DNA of 64,000 nt from Paenibacillus azoreducens (lineage in GTDB: Bacteria > Bacillota > Bacilli > Paenibacillales > Paenibacillaceae), in the NCBI RefSeq assembly GCF_021654775.1, contig NZ_AP025343.1, forward strand, positions 186,001 to 250,000, in the 5' to 3' direction. Both the position numbers and the translations under genes were made by a program. Under the pieces are notes generated by a model. That model saw only the letters and a list, made by a program, of their open reading frames with translations. It made no database searches and was not told where the DNA came from. Positions 26,753-34,731 of the stretch are shown in pieces. The first letter of the stretch is position 1; every line of letters begins with the position of its first letter.

Positions 26753-27835
26753 ATGAGCAAACCATCCATCTATGGATTAACTCTGGATCAGTTGGCCGCA
26801 TGGCTGGCTGAGCATGGACATAAAAAATCGCGGGCGCTCCAGATTTGGAACGCGCTGTACCGCGAGCGGGTCACCGAATTCTCCGCCATGACGGAAGTGA
26901 AGCAGGAATGCAGGGATTTACTGGCCGAACATTTTGCCATCGAGACGCTGGAGGAGCATACCCGGCAGGAATCTGCCGACGGCACGATTAAATTCCTGTT
27001 CCGGCTCCAGGATGGCAATCTGATCGAAACCGTGCTGATGCGCCATAAATTTGGCCTTTCCGTCTGCGTGACTACCCAAGTGGGCTGCAATATCGGTTGC
27101 AGCTTCTGTGCCAGCGGGCTGCTGCGCAAAAGCAGGGACCTGACCAGCGGCGAAATCGTGGGGCAGGTGATGAAGGTACAGCTTCATTTGGACCGAAGAC
27201 AGCGGGATGAGCTCGTTACCCATATCGTCGTGATGGGCATCGGGGAGCCGTTTGATAATTTCGAGCATATGTCGAATTTCATCCGGGTGATCCGCGATCA
27301 TAAGGGATTGGCCATCGGGCCGCGCCACATTACGGTCTCCACCAGTGGATTGGTGCCGAAGATCCGCGAGTTTGCCGACAGCGATCTGGGTACGAATCTG
27401 GCCATTTCTTTGCATGCGCCGAACAACGAAATCCGGACGCAGATTATGAAGATCAACCGGGCGTATCCGATCGAACCGTTGATGGAGGCCATCGATTATT
27501 ATCTCGAGAAGACGAATCGCCGGATCACGCTGGAATACATCCTTCTCAGAGATATTAACGACCAGCCTGAGCATGCGCTGGAGCTGGCGCAGCTGGTAGG
27601 CAGCCGCAGAAATCTGGCCAACGTGAACCTGATTCCGTATAATCCGGTCGACGAGCATAGCCAATATCAACGCAGCTCGAAGGAGACGATTACCGCATTT
27701 TACGATACGCTGAAGAAAAACAATATCAGCTGCAGCGTACGACTGGAGCACGGCGTGGATATCGATGCGGCCTGCGGTCAGCTGCGGAGCAAGCAGATTC
27801 GGAGCGAGCGCAAACGTGTCGCCGAAGGGAACTAG
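26753..27835 (+). CDS. rlmN: 23S rRNA (adenine-C2)-methyltransferase RlmN homologue
   Basis: 360 residues, radical-SAM dual-specificity methyltransferase acting on A2503 of 23S rRNA and A37 of some tRNAs. The N-terminal [15 protein letters not shown] matches Bacillus YloN. The SAM-cluster cysteines are C112, C116 and C119 ([12 protein letters not shown]), and the mechanistic cysteine is C341 in [21 protein letters not shown] and [17 protein letters not shown] are RlmN-type rather than Cfr-type. It stands alone between repeat clusters instead of in the usual sun/prpC/prkC neighbourhood, so it may be a second copy; a Cfr-like role is less likely. Confidence 0.9.
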   Translation: MSKPSIYGLTLDQLAAWLAEHGHKKSRALQIWNALYRERVTEFSAMTEVKQECRDLLAEHFAIETLEEHTRQESADGTIKFLFRLQDGNLIETVLMRHKFGLSVCVTTQVGCNIGCSFCASGLLRKSRDLTSGEIVGQVMKVQLHLDRRQRDELVTHIVVMGIGEPFDNFEHMSNFIRVIRDHKGLAIGPRHITVSTSGLVPKIREFADSDLGTNLAISLHAPNNEIRTQIMKINRAYPIEPLMEAIDYYLEKTNRRITLEYILLRDINDQPEHALELAQLVGSRRNLANVNLIPYNPVDEHSQYQRSSKETITAFYDTLKKNNISCSVRLEHGVDIDAACGQLRSKQIRSERKRVAEGN

Positions 27836-27994
27836 GCTGCTTGTGGACGAAAAGAGGAAATACGCTAAAAAGTGTGTGTAATTTGGGGATGCGTCAAAAT
27901 GTGTAGATCATGTTGTTTTCCTCCAGGACAAAATTAGTCCCCTTTGCGCTCTTTTAAGCGGTGATCAAGGCTTCAATTAGATCATGCCCACTCC

Positions 27995-28205
27995 TAACGG
28001 ACACCATGGACGCTATTCGGCCCAAAACGGTCAATTTTAAATTTTAACGGACACCACAGCACTTAATAACTGAATTCGTCGTCCAAAAGGGTATTTTTCA
28101 TTAGATAGCTGCAACTGTGTCCGTTAGAAACTATAATGGTCGAAAATCCCCTCGATAACGTCCGCTGTGTCCGTTACAAAACCACAGGGGTGATGTCTGT
28201 TAGAG
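27995..28205 (+). repeat. Intergenic repeat cluster, TAACGGACAC family
   Basis: The 486-bp gap 27836-28321 contains no gene. Direct copies TAACGGACACCATGGACGCT (27995-28014) and TAACGGACACCACAGC (28045-28060) are followed by inverted copies ending TGTGTCCGTTA at 28115-28125 and 28166-28176, and a decayed TGTCTGTTAG near 28195. TAACGGACACCATGG-ACGCTATT aligns with TAACGAAACATGGTATCGCTATT of the other family, suggesting common origin. Confidence 0.7.
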
Positions 28206-28241
28206 CTTGAGCAACTCCCCCTAACCGAACTAAAACTAACT

Positions 28242-28291
28242 GCAAAAAAGAGCGCTTGCCCTTTACATTAGGGGATGCGCTCTTTTTTTGC
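28242..28291. terminator. Bidirectional terminator between the repeats and the DUF423 gene
   Basis: GCAAAAAAGAGCGC (28242-28255) pairs with GCGCTCTTTTTTTGC (28277-28291). It would terminate the minus-strand DUF423 gene, whose stop is 30 bp away. Confidence 0.85.
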
Positions 28292-28321
28292 GAATGATGG
28301 ACGTACATATCAAGCGAAAAG

Positions 28322-28690
28322 TTATCCTTGAGCGGCAGCAACGATAAACACAACCCATCCGGCCAAAAACGCTACGCCACCAAGCGGCGTGATGGCGCCA
28401 AGCTTCCGGATGCCGGTCAGGCTTAAGGCATACAGGCTGCCGGAGAAAAGAAGGATGCCCGCGACAATGAACCACCCTGCCAGAACCGCAAGCGATGCAT
28501 GTTCGGCCACACCGGCGTAAAGACCGATCAGGATCAGGCCGAGTCCATGGATCAAATGGTATTGGATGCCGGTCTGGTATGTTTTGGTTTGGCTCTCATT
28601 CAGACGCTCTTTCAGGGCGTGCGCGCCAAAGGCGCCCAGGGCCACGGCAAGAAACAGCATGATGCCGCCGAGGATCAGCATGGTTTTCAA
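28322..28690 (-). CDS. DUF423-family membrane protein
   Basis: 122 residues with four membrane helices; KTMLILGGIMLFLAVALGAFG then AHALKERL is the DUF423 (YwdK/YgdD-like) signature, followed by QYHLIHGLGLILIG. A TTG start at 28690 is chosen because AGAGGTGA lies 7 bp upstream on the minus strand; the ATG at 28714 lies before that ribosome site. The family is widespread in bacteria but has no established biochemical role. It is a single-gene unit. Confidence 0.88.
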   Translation of the reverse strand: MKTMLILGGIMLFLAVALGAFGAHALKERLNESQTKTYQTGIQYHLIHGLGLILIGLYAGVAEHASLAVLAGWFIVAGILLFSGSLYALSLTGIRKLGAITPLGGVAFLAGWVVFIVAAAQG

Positions 28691-28764
28691 TTTGAAATCA
28701 CCTCTTAAGCCCATATTAGCGATGTCAAGGTGGTGCAGTCAATGCCAACGGTTCGTTTTTCGTG

Positions 28765-28855
28765 TTTTGTGCAAGTTCACTGCTTGTGCGGCGTAAGTTC
28801 ACTGCTTTTGCGGAGTAAGGTCACTGCTTTGCATAAGGTCATTGCGATTTCAGCC
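28765..28855 (+). repeat. Short tandem repeat, about 22-bp period
   Basis: Four degenerate units of (T/C)AAGTTCACTGCTTTTGCGG are visible between about 28771 and 28850, decaying toward AAGGTCATTGCGATTTC at the right end. They lie just upstream of the DUF423 start region and in the 473-bp gap before moxR. Confidence 0.65.
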
Positions 28856-28976
28856 GATTTCAGTCATGAGTTGTTGACTCATCCTCCAAATGCGAGATAT
28901 TTTTGTTAAAATGGGTGGGTAAGGAAAGAAGAGTACATAGCTGTTTAACTTAAATGACAGGATACTTGCTCCATTT

Positions 28977-29094
28977 CGAATTCATTTCAAAATGGATGAA
29001 TACGAGTATCGGAAGCTGTATATGGATGACGCTAATTGTATTGATCTGTATCCAGCCTGAATTCAAGCATTCATCGACATTATGAAATTGATTT
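28977..29094 (+). repeat. Palindromic repeat, AATCAATTTCATAATG family
   Basis: GAATTCATTTCAAAATGGAT (28978-28997) is inverted relative to ATTCATCGACATTATGAAAT (29068-29087) plus TGATT. It is the shorter relative of the element at 26289-26637 and forms an imperfect hairpin of about 118 nt upstream of moxR. Confidence 0.55.
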
Positions 29095-29163
29095 TTTGCA
29101 AGCGTTTTACTGGAATTAACGGTTCCGCTGAAATGGCGGCAAGAAGGAAGGACGGGATGAGGT

Positions 29164-30132
29164 ATGGAGAGCGTTCAGCAGTTAGCGCAGAAATTAAAGC
29201 AAAACATTGCAAACATTATTGTAGGCAAAGAGCATGAAGTCGATTTGCTCCTGACGGCGCTTCTCGCTTCGGGGCATGTACTGCTTGAGGATGTGCCGGG
29301 AACGGGCAAAACACTGCTTGCCAAAAGCTTGGCGGCTTCGCTCAGCTTGAGCTTTCAGCGGATTCAGTTTACGCCCGATTTGCTGCCGTCGGATTTGACG
29401 GGCATTCATTATTTTAACCAGAGGGATGGGGAATTTCATTTCCGCCCGGGTCCGTTGTTTGCGCGCATCATACTCGCCGATGAAATTAACCGGGCCACGC
29501 CCCGCACTCAATCGAGCCTCCTTGAATGCATGGAAGAGCGGCAGATTAGTATTGAGGGAGAGACGAAACGTCTGGAAAGCCCCTTTATGGTCATCGCCAC
29601 GCAAAATCCCGTGGACAATCAAGGGACTTTTCCGCTTCCGGAAGCGCAGATGGACCGGTTTCTGATTCGGATGAAGCTGGGTTATCCATCAACAGACGAA
29701 GGAGTCGAGATTCTTAAACGGACTGCATCGGTAAGCGGCTTACGGGTGGAGGAAGCGGGGGTGACGGCGACCAAGGAAGAAGTGCTCGAAGCGCAGCGGA
29801 TTTGCGGACAAGTGCGGATTGCCGATGACCTGATGGGCTACATCGTGGCTTTGGCCGAGGCAACCCGCGATCACGAGGAAACGCTGCTCGGCATAAGCCC
29901 GCGCGGAACGCAGGCGCTGCTTCGCGCAGCCCAGGCCTATGCGGCGCTGCAAGGAAGGGGTTATGTGCTGCCTGATGATATCAAGCGGCTCGTTCTTCCG
30001 GTATGGACGCACAGGCTGGTGCCAAGGAAACGGCATGAGGCCGGGCATGGCCAGACGGAACGCATCTTGACAGGAATCATGAATAGTATTCCGGTTCCGA
30101 GTGAAAAGGAACTCGAAAGCGGCGTGAACTAA
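29164..30132 (+). CDS. MoxR-type AAA+ ATPase
   Basis: 322 residues. Walker A GTGKT at residues 46-50 (LEDVPGTGKTLLAKSLA), Walker B IILADEINRA, the MoxR-typical TPRTQSSLLECMEERQ and sensor 1 ATQNPVDNQGTFPLPEAQ, then the C-terminal lid (LLGISPRGTQALLRAAQAYA). GGATGAGGT before the ATG is a moderate ribosome site. It is the first gene of a set with a DUF58 protein (1-bp gap) and a membrane protein. MoxR ATPases are chaperone-like and work with DUF58/VWA partners in complex assembly or envelope stress. Confidence 0.95.
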   Translation: MESVQQLAQKLKQNIANIIVGKEHEVDLLLTALLASGHVLLEDVPGTGKTLLAKSLAASLSLSFQRIQFTPDLLPSDLTGIHYFNQRDGEFHFRPGPLFARIILADEINRATPRTQSSLLECMEERQISIEGETKRLESPFMVIATQNPVDNQGTFPLPEAQMDRFLIRMKLGYPSTDEGVEILKRTASVSGLRVEEAGVTATKEEVLEAQRICGQVRIADDLMGYIVALAEATRDHEETLLGISPRGTQALLRAAQAYAALQGRGYVLPDDIKRLVLPVWTHRLVPRKRHEAGHGQTERILTGIMNSIPVPSEKELESGVN

Positions 30133-30133
30133 A

Positions 30134-31237
30134 ATGGCGGTGCTATGGCTGTTTCTTGCCTGCGGCATCGTTGTGGTGCTGCAGGGGTTGGTTTTGGGCA
30201 AATATTCCCTGCGCAAGCTGAATTATGACCGTCATTTCAGCACCCGGACCTGCCACGCGGGAGACTCCATCGAAATGGTTGAGGTCATAGAGAACAACCG
30301 CAGGGTTCCGATTCCATGGCTAAGGCTGGAGGCGATGCTGCCCGCATCTCTCGGTTTCAAACGGAGCAAAGAGACTTGGGTCAGCGAAGGCGATATCTAT
30401 CAGAATCATACCAGCTTTTTCTCGCTGCCTGCGAGAACGAGAATCACTAGAACACATCAGATCCATTGCCGCGGCCGCGGCATATTCCGCATGGACACGG
30501 CAACGATGACCGGAAGCGATTTGTTTGCGCTGTACACGCCTTCCCTGCAGGTGATGCTGAGCAAGCGGCTGGTTGTCTATCCTTCTCTGCTGAACGACGG
30601 AGATCTGCCTTCTTCCTGGAAAACCTGGCAGGGGGAGCTGGCCGTACGGCGCTGGATCGTGGAGGACCCGTTTTTGTTTACGGGAGTGCGAAGTTACGCG
30701 CCAGGAGATGCCATGAACCGGATTCACTGGAAGGCCAGCGCCAGAAGCGGTGAATTGCAGGTGCATCAGCATGGTTATTCCGCCGATCCCAAAGCGATGA
30801 TTCTTCTGAACATTGAGGTCACGGAGCAGATGTGGAACGTCGTCACCAAGCCGGAAATAGTCGAGGAAGCGCTGTCTTATGCGGCAACTTGTGCCGCAGC
30901 GCTTATTCATCAAGGGATGGCGGCCGGGTTTGCCAGCAACGCATATCTTTCGCCGCATGCGGATGCCCGTTTGACCCGGCTTGCGCCAGATTACGGGCTG
31001 CCGCATCTTGGGGATTTGCTTGAGGCGATGGCTGCGGTCGAGATGAAGGTGTGCAGACCCTTTCATGAGCAGCTTCGTCTCGAAGCGGCAGCGGAAGCAG
31101 CCGAGACGATTGATTATCTTCTGGTAACGCCGCACATATCCCCGGCCATCCGGGAAGCGGCCCAGCAGTTGGAGCTAAAAGGCCACCGCGTATCGGTCGT
31201 AGATCTGAACGCAGGTTTAAAGGAGGCGGAGGCATAA
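30134..31237 (+). CDS. DUF58 domain membrane-anchored protein
   Basis: 367 residues. An N-terminal hydrophobic segment (LWLFLACGIVVVLQGLVLG) anchors it. The DUF58 hallmark is DPFLFTGVRSYAPGDAMNRI then HWKASARSGELQVHQ (about residues 175-215), followed by a VWA-like C-terminal half. It begins 1 bp after the moxR stop and its stop shares one base with the next start. As in other Firmicutes it is probably a partner of the MoxR ATPase at the membrane. Confidence 0.92.
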   Translation: MAVLWLFLACGIVVVLQGLVLGKYSLRKLNYDRHFSTRTCHAGDSIEMVEVIENNRRVPIPWLRLEAMLPASLGFKRSKETWVSEGDIYQNHTSFFSLPARTRITRTHQIHCRGRGIFRMDTATMTGSDLFALYTPSLQVMLSKRLVVYPSLLNDGDLPSSWKTWQGELAVRRWIVEDPFLFTGVRSYAPGDAMNRIHWKASARSGELQVHQHGYSADPKAMILLNIEVTEQMWNVVTKPEIVEEALSYAATCAAALIHQGMAAGFASNAYLSPHADARLTRLAPDYGLPHLGDLLEAMAAVEMKVCRPFHEQLRLEAAAEAAETIDYLLVTPHISPAIREAAQQLELKGHRVSVVDLNAGLKEAEA

Positions 31238-32535
31238 TGCAGAGCGAGAAAAGAATCCTTATGCGCCGGATGTTGTCCATGCTGGGGAATTCGCTGCTTG
31301 AAACGGCGGCCTGTTATCCTTATCTGCTGCTGTATATGATCTATGCCATGGGGGCGGCAGCGGGCTGGCTGCTGCCGTTAATTTGCCTGTTCCATGCTCT
31401 GGGCACGTTCATCGGCTCTTGCCAGGCGGACGGCAAAAAGGCGCTTCTGCCCACGGCGCTGCTTATGGCAGCTTCGCTGCTGCCGCTCCCGGTGCTTGGG
31501 ATTCGCGCAGCCATTTTGGCGGCGGTGGTATTGTTCTTGGCCATCCTGCGCGGACTGGTGGTCGGCCGCAAGGAAATGTGGCGGGCAGTCCAACTGAATT
31601 TGCCACTCGCCGGACTGGCGGCTTGTTTAATCGTATATGCTGCGGCTTCCCGGGTACAGGAGCTTGAACCGTATCGCCCGCTGCTCTATTTTATGGGTTT
31701 GTTTACGCTGTTTACCTTCCTGCTGCGTTGGAACGGAGATCGTGTACGTTATGCCTCCAATGCCCAGGAAACCGACCGGCAGCTGCTGCGCCGGATTTTA
31801 TCCCGCAACCGCTGGATGACCTGGCTTGTCCTTGCCATGATCGCGCTGCTGAGCATATGGAACGGCCTGGGCGAAGGACTTGCATATATCAAGCATTGGC
31901 TGACCGGATTATTGAAGGGGCTGGGCGGAAGCGAACATCCGGAAGTGCCGGAACAGCTGGCCGAAAATCAGCCGGAGCCTATGAAACCGCCATTGCCGCC
32001 GGCAACCCACTCTCCAAAGTGGGTGCATATCTTAAGCCAAGCGTTGTTATTCCTGATGATCGCACTGGTTGCGGCCGCGCTGTTGTTTCTCCTGTATCGG
32101 CTTGTGCAAAAATGGCTTCCGGAGAAATTCCGCGACTGGATCGCCCGGCTGGCGCAACGTCTGCGGCTTATGCGCGAAATCCGGTCCGTATCGCTGGATG
32201 AGGGCAACTACGTGGACGAGGTGGAGAAGCTTGAACGTGTCCGTAAACGCCCGGGCAGGCTGCGGAAAAGGCGAAAAGCGGAGTTGTCCTTGACAGACGC
32301 GAGCGATCCGCGCAGCGCCTACGGCAGCTTGATCCATCGTGCCGTTAAACGGGGATACCGTTTTCGGTCAAGCTTTACGCCTTCCGAGAATGGGGCTGCA
32401 TTGACCGCAGATCGCGAGTACACTGGATTGGAAGCGAATGATGTAAAACGGATCATCAGTCGGTATAATGAAGTTCGTTATGGTGTGGATGATAAGCCAG
32501 AGGGCAAACCCAGCTCAAAAGGCGGGCGGGTGTAG
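31237..32535 (+). CDS. Multi-spanning membrane protein of the moxR operon
   Basis: 432 residues. Five to six membrane helices lie in the first 210 residues, then a Pro-rich linker (EPMKPPLPPATHSPKW), another helix (about 268-290) and a basic, cytosolic C-terminal domain (about 330-432) that resembles the DUF4129 domain (DPRSAYGSLIHRAVKRGYRF, YNEVRYG). In many Firmicutes the third gene of this operon encodes a transglutaminase-like protein with a C-terminal DUF4129; here there is no room for, or trace of, the transglutaminase core. ATG 31237 follows AAAGGAGGCGGAGGC. Confidence 0.8.
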   Translation: MQSEKRILMRRMLSMLGNSLLETAACYPYLLLYMIYAMGAAAGWLLPLICLFHALGTFIGSCQADGKKALLPTALLMAASLLPLPVLGIRAAILAAVVLFLAILRGLVVGRKEMWRAVQLNLPLAGLAACLIVYAAASRVQELEPYRPLLYFMGLFTLFTFLLRWNGDRVRYASNAQETDRQLLRRILSRNRWMTWLVLAMIALLSIWNGLGEGLAYIKHWLTGLLKGLGGSEHPEVPEQLAENQPEPMKPPLPPATHSPKWVHILSQALLFLMIALVAAALLFLLYRLVQKWLPEKFRDWIARLAQRLRLMREIRSVSLDEGNYVDEVEKLERVRKRPGRLRKRRKAELSLTDASDPRSAYGSLIHRAVKRGYRFRSSFTPSENGAALTADREYTGLEANDVKRIISRYNEVRYGVDDKPEGKPSSKGGRV

Positions 32536-32623
32536 TCTTATGTTGAAGTCTCATATGTGGTTGAGCGACATCATGGTGCCCGCATTTTGAACTGCACTTT
32601 TAAACCGGAAAGGACTGCACTTT

Positions 32624-33592
32624 ATGAAAATAGACCGTATGCTCGCCATGACCGTGCTGCTCCTGAACCGGGGCAGAATCAGCGCGAAGGAACTGGCCGA
32701 CCGATTCGAGGTTTCCACGAAAACGATCTATAGGGATATGGATACGCTAAGCCGAGCGGGAATTCCAATCGCAGCCTATTCCGGAACAAGCGGCGGTTTT
32801 GAGATCATGGAGCAGTATACAATCTCCAGACAGTTCTTGACCTTGGATGAAATATACTCCATTTTTGCAGCGGTCAAAGGCGTCAAAGCCGCACTCGATG
32901 ATCAGACGCTGGATGGTTTGCTGGACAAGGTGGAGACGCTTCTTTATCGGTCGCGGCAGGAAAAGGAAGTGGGACATTCTGTTTCCGCAGAGCTGCTTTT
33001 TGATTTGAATCCATGGGGGCAAGGGGTTAACACAAGGGGCAAAGTTAGCCAATTGAGACAAGCGATCGGACAATCGAGGAAAGTCAAACTTCAATACATC
33101 AATATGAACGGAAGCGATAGCGAGCGGGAAGTGGAACCGTGCCGGCTTATTTTGAAAGGGAATGTGTGGTACTTGCAGGCATATTGCCTGCTTCGTGAGG
33201 ACTTCAGATCTTTCCGCCTTTCCCGTATTCAGGAGATCGATGTATTCGAGGCCCATTTCACACCGCGGAAATTGCCGCTCCAGGATACCTATGACTGGAA
33301 ACCCGAATGGTCTTCCGATGCCCGCAAAAGCACCGTCAGGCTGCTGTTTTCCCCTTTGGTGAGGCATAGAGTCTGGGACACATTCGCCCCGGATCAAATA
33401 TCCTTATACGATGACGGCAGCGTATGCGTTGAAGGGGAATTTTCGCTCGATGAATGGTTCTACGGCATGGTGCTCAGCTACGGAGGCCATATTAAAATTG
33501 AAAGTCCGGAGTTTGTGGCTGAGGAAGTGGTCCGCCGGGCGCAAAAAATTCTCGATCTGTACTCGAAACCGAACAATATGGTGTCCACTTAG
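32624..33592 (+). CDS. HTH/WYL-domain transcriptional regulator (YafY type)
   Basis: 322 residues. HTH_11 (MLAMTVLLLNRGRISAKELA, VSTKTIYRDMDTLSRAGIPI) and a WYL domain with EPCRLILKGNVWYLQAYCL, in which the WYL triad is intact, then FRSFRLSRI. The start has GGAAAGGACTGCACTTT upstream. It is followed by a GyrI-like small-molecule-binding protein after 44 bp, in the same direction. This is the third WYL regulator in the window that neighbours a small ligand-binding-fold gene. Confidence 0.92.
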   Translation: MKIDRMLAMTVLLLNRGRISAKELADRFEVSTKTIYRDMDTLSRAGIPIAAYSGTSGGFEIMEQYTISRQFLTLDEIYSIFAAVKGVKAALDDQTLDGLLDKVETLLYRSRQEKEVGHSVSAELLFDLNPWGQGVNTRGKVSQLRQAIGQSRKVKLQYINMNGSDSEREVEPCRLILKGNVWYLQAYCLLREDFRSFRLSRIQEIDVFEAHFTPRKLPLQDTYDWKPEWSSDARKSTVRLLFSPLVRHRVWDTFAPDQISLYDDGSVCVEGEFSLDEWFYGMVLSYGGHIKIESPEFVAEEVVRRAQKILDLYSKPNNMVST

Positions 33593-33636
33593 CCCATGTA
33601 CAATGAATGCATCACAGTGAAAGAAAGGGTGTCTTC

Positions 33637-34125
33637 ATGGAATCAAACATTACGCATCGACCCTCGGCTGTCTTGACAGGCGTCAGCATCCGGACCTCCA
33701 ATCAGCGGGAAAGCGGACCGGAAGGGCAAATTCCGGCTCTATGGGAAGAGTATTTCCGCAGCGGCTTTCAAGAGCGGCAGGACCTGATTAATCCTCATCT
33801 GCTGTACGCTTTATATACGGAATATGAGAGTGACGTGAACGGGGAATACAGGTTACTGATCGGGCATGAGGTTGACCGCGACCACAACAGGGAAAATGCG
33901 GCAGAAACGGCTTATATACCAGAAGCGGCGTACATTAAATTCACGACACAAAGAGGGCCTTTTGGTCAGGTTGTTCTTCAGCTGTGGCAGGAAATATGGG
34001 ATTATTTCCGAACCTCCGAACTTAAGCGGGCATATACGGGAGATTTTGAGCTGTATGATATGCGCGGTTTTGATCCGCAAAATGCCATTGTGGACATCTA
34101 CGTGGCAATTCAAGAGAATCGCTAA
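33637..34125 (+). CDS. GyrI-like (AraC effector-binding) domain protein
   Basis: 162 residues from ATG 33637; the frame is open to 33607, but AAAGGGTG directly before 33637 supports the later start. The single GyrI-like domain is recognised from ALWEEYF, YALYTEYESDVNGEYRLLIGH split over two strands, and the C-terminal FELYDMRGFDPQNAIVDIYV. Such domains bind drugs and other small molecules. It is probably co-transcribed with the upstream WYL regulator and could supply a ligand-binding module; that is inference. Confidence 0.85.
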   Translation: MESNITHRPSAVLTGVSIRTSNQRESGPEGQIPALWEEYFRSGFQERQDLINPHLLYALYTEYESDVNGEYRLLIGHEVDRDHNRENAAETAYIPEAAYIKFTTQRGPFGQVVLQLWQEIWDYFRTSELKRAYTGDFELYDMRGFDPQNAIVDIYVAIQENR

Positions 34126-34198
34126 GTTCAGGCTGGCGGCGTGCAGGAAGTCGATTTAGACTAACCGGGCATGCCGTCTTTTTTTGGATTTGTTAAAA

Positions 34199-34244
34199 TT
34201 ACAATTGTAATAGTTATGCAAATAGGTTATATTTACACTTGTAA
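34199..34244 (+). promoter_or_regulatory. Two BlaI/MecI-type operators in the blaI-like promoter
   Basis: TTACAATTGTAA (34199-34210) and TTACACTTGTAA (34233-34244) match the TACAnnTGTA core of BlaI/MecI operators, 34 bp apart centre to centre. TTGTAA (34205-34210), 17 bp and TATATT (34228-34233) can serve as the promoter, so operator 1 covers the -35 box and operator 2 touches the -10 box. Confidence 0.8.
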
Positions 34245-34297
34245 TAGTTTATTCATTACTGGTTATTATTCTCAAGCGGAAAAGGGGGGAGCAAAAT

Positions 34298-34699
34298 ATG
34301 GACAAGATGCCGAAGATTTCGGAATCCGAATGGGAGATTATGAAGGTCGTTTGGCGGGAACACCCGCTGACAGCCGAGCAAATCGTGCAGCATTTGCCGC
34401 AAGGTACGGATTGGAGCGATCAGACGGTCAGAACCTTTATCAACCGGCTGATGAAGAAAAAAGCGCTGGGCTACCAAAAGTCGGGCAGAAGTTATCTGTA
34501 TTATCCGCTGATTTCGGAGAAAGAGTGCGTGCGCGCAGAAAGCCGCTCTTTTTTGAACCGGGTGTTTAACGGTGCAGCCGGGCTGATGATGACCAATTTT
34601 TTGGAGGAAACCCAGCTGTCGGATCAGGAAATTGAACGGCTGCAGCAAATTTTGCTGGAGAAACAGAAAAAAGACTCGAAAGACTCATCGCGGTCTTAA
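34298..34699 (+). CDS. BlaI/MecI/CopY-family repressor
   Basis: 133 residues. Winged helix with PKISESEWEIMKVVWREHPL, the recognition helix WSDQTVRTFINRLMKKKAL, and wing KSGRSYLYYPLISEKE, then the C-terminal dimerisation helices (FLEETQLSDQEIERLQQIL). GGGGGGAGCAAAAT precedes the ATG. Two palindromic operators lie 55-100 bp upstream, so autorepression is expected. The partner M56 metallopeptidase gene follows after 32 bp; in this family the protease relieves repression by cleavage of the repressor. Confidence 0.95.
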   Translation: MDKMPKISESEWEIMKVVWREHPLTAEQIVQHLPQGTDWSDQTVRTFINRLMKKKALGYQKSGRSYLYYPLISEKECVRAESRSFLNRVFNGAAGLMMTNFLEETQLSDQEIERLQQILLEKQKKDSKDSSRS

Positions 34700-34731
34700 A
34701 ACCGTGAAATTCAACCAAATGAGGTCATACC

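Noticed and set aside
28765..28855. Regularly spaced repeats considered as a CRISPR array
   Set aside because: Units are tandem and degenerate with no unique spacers, and no cas genes are present.
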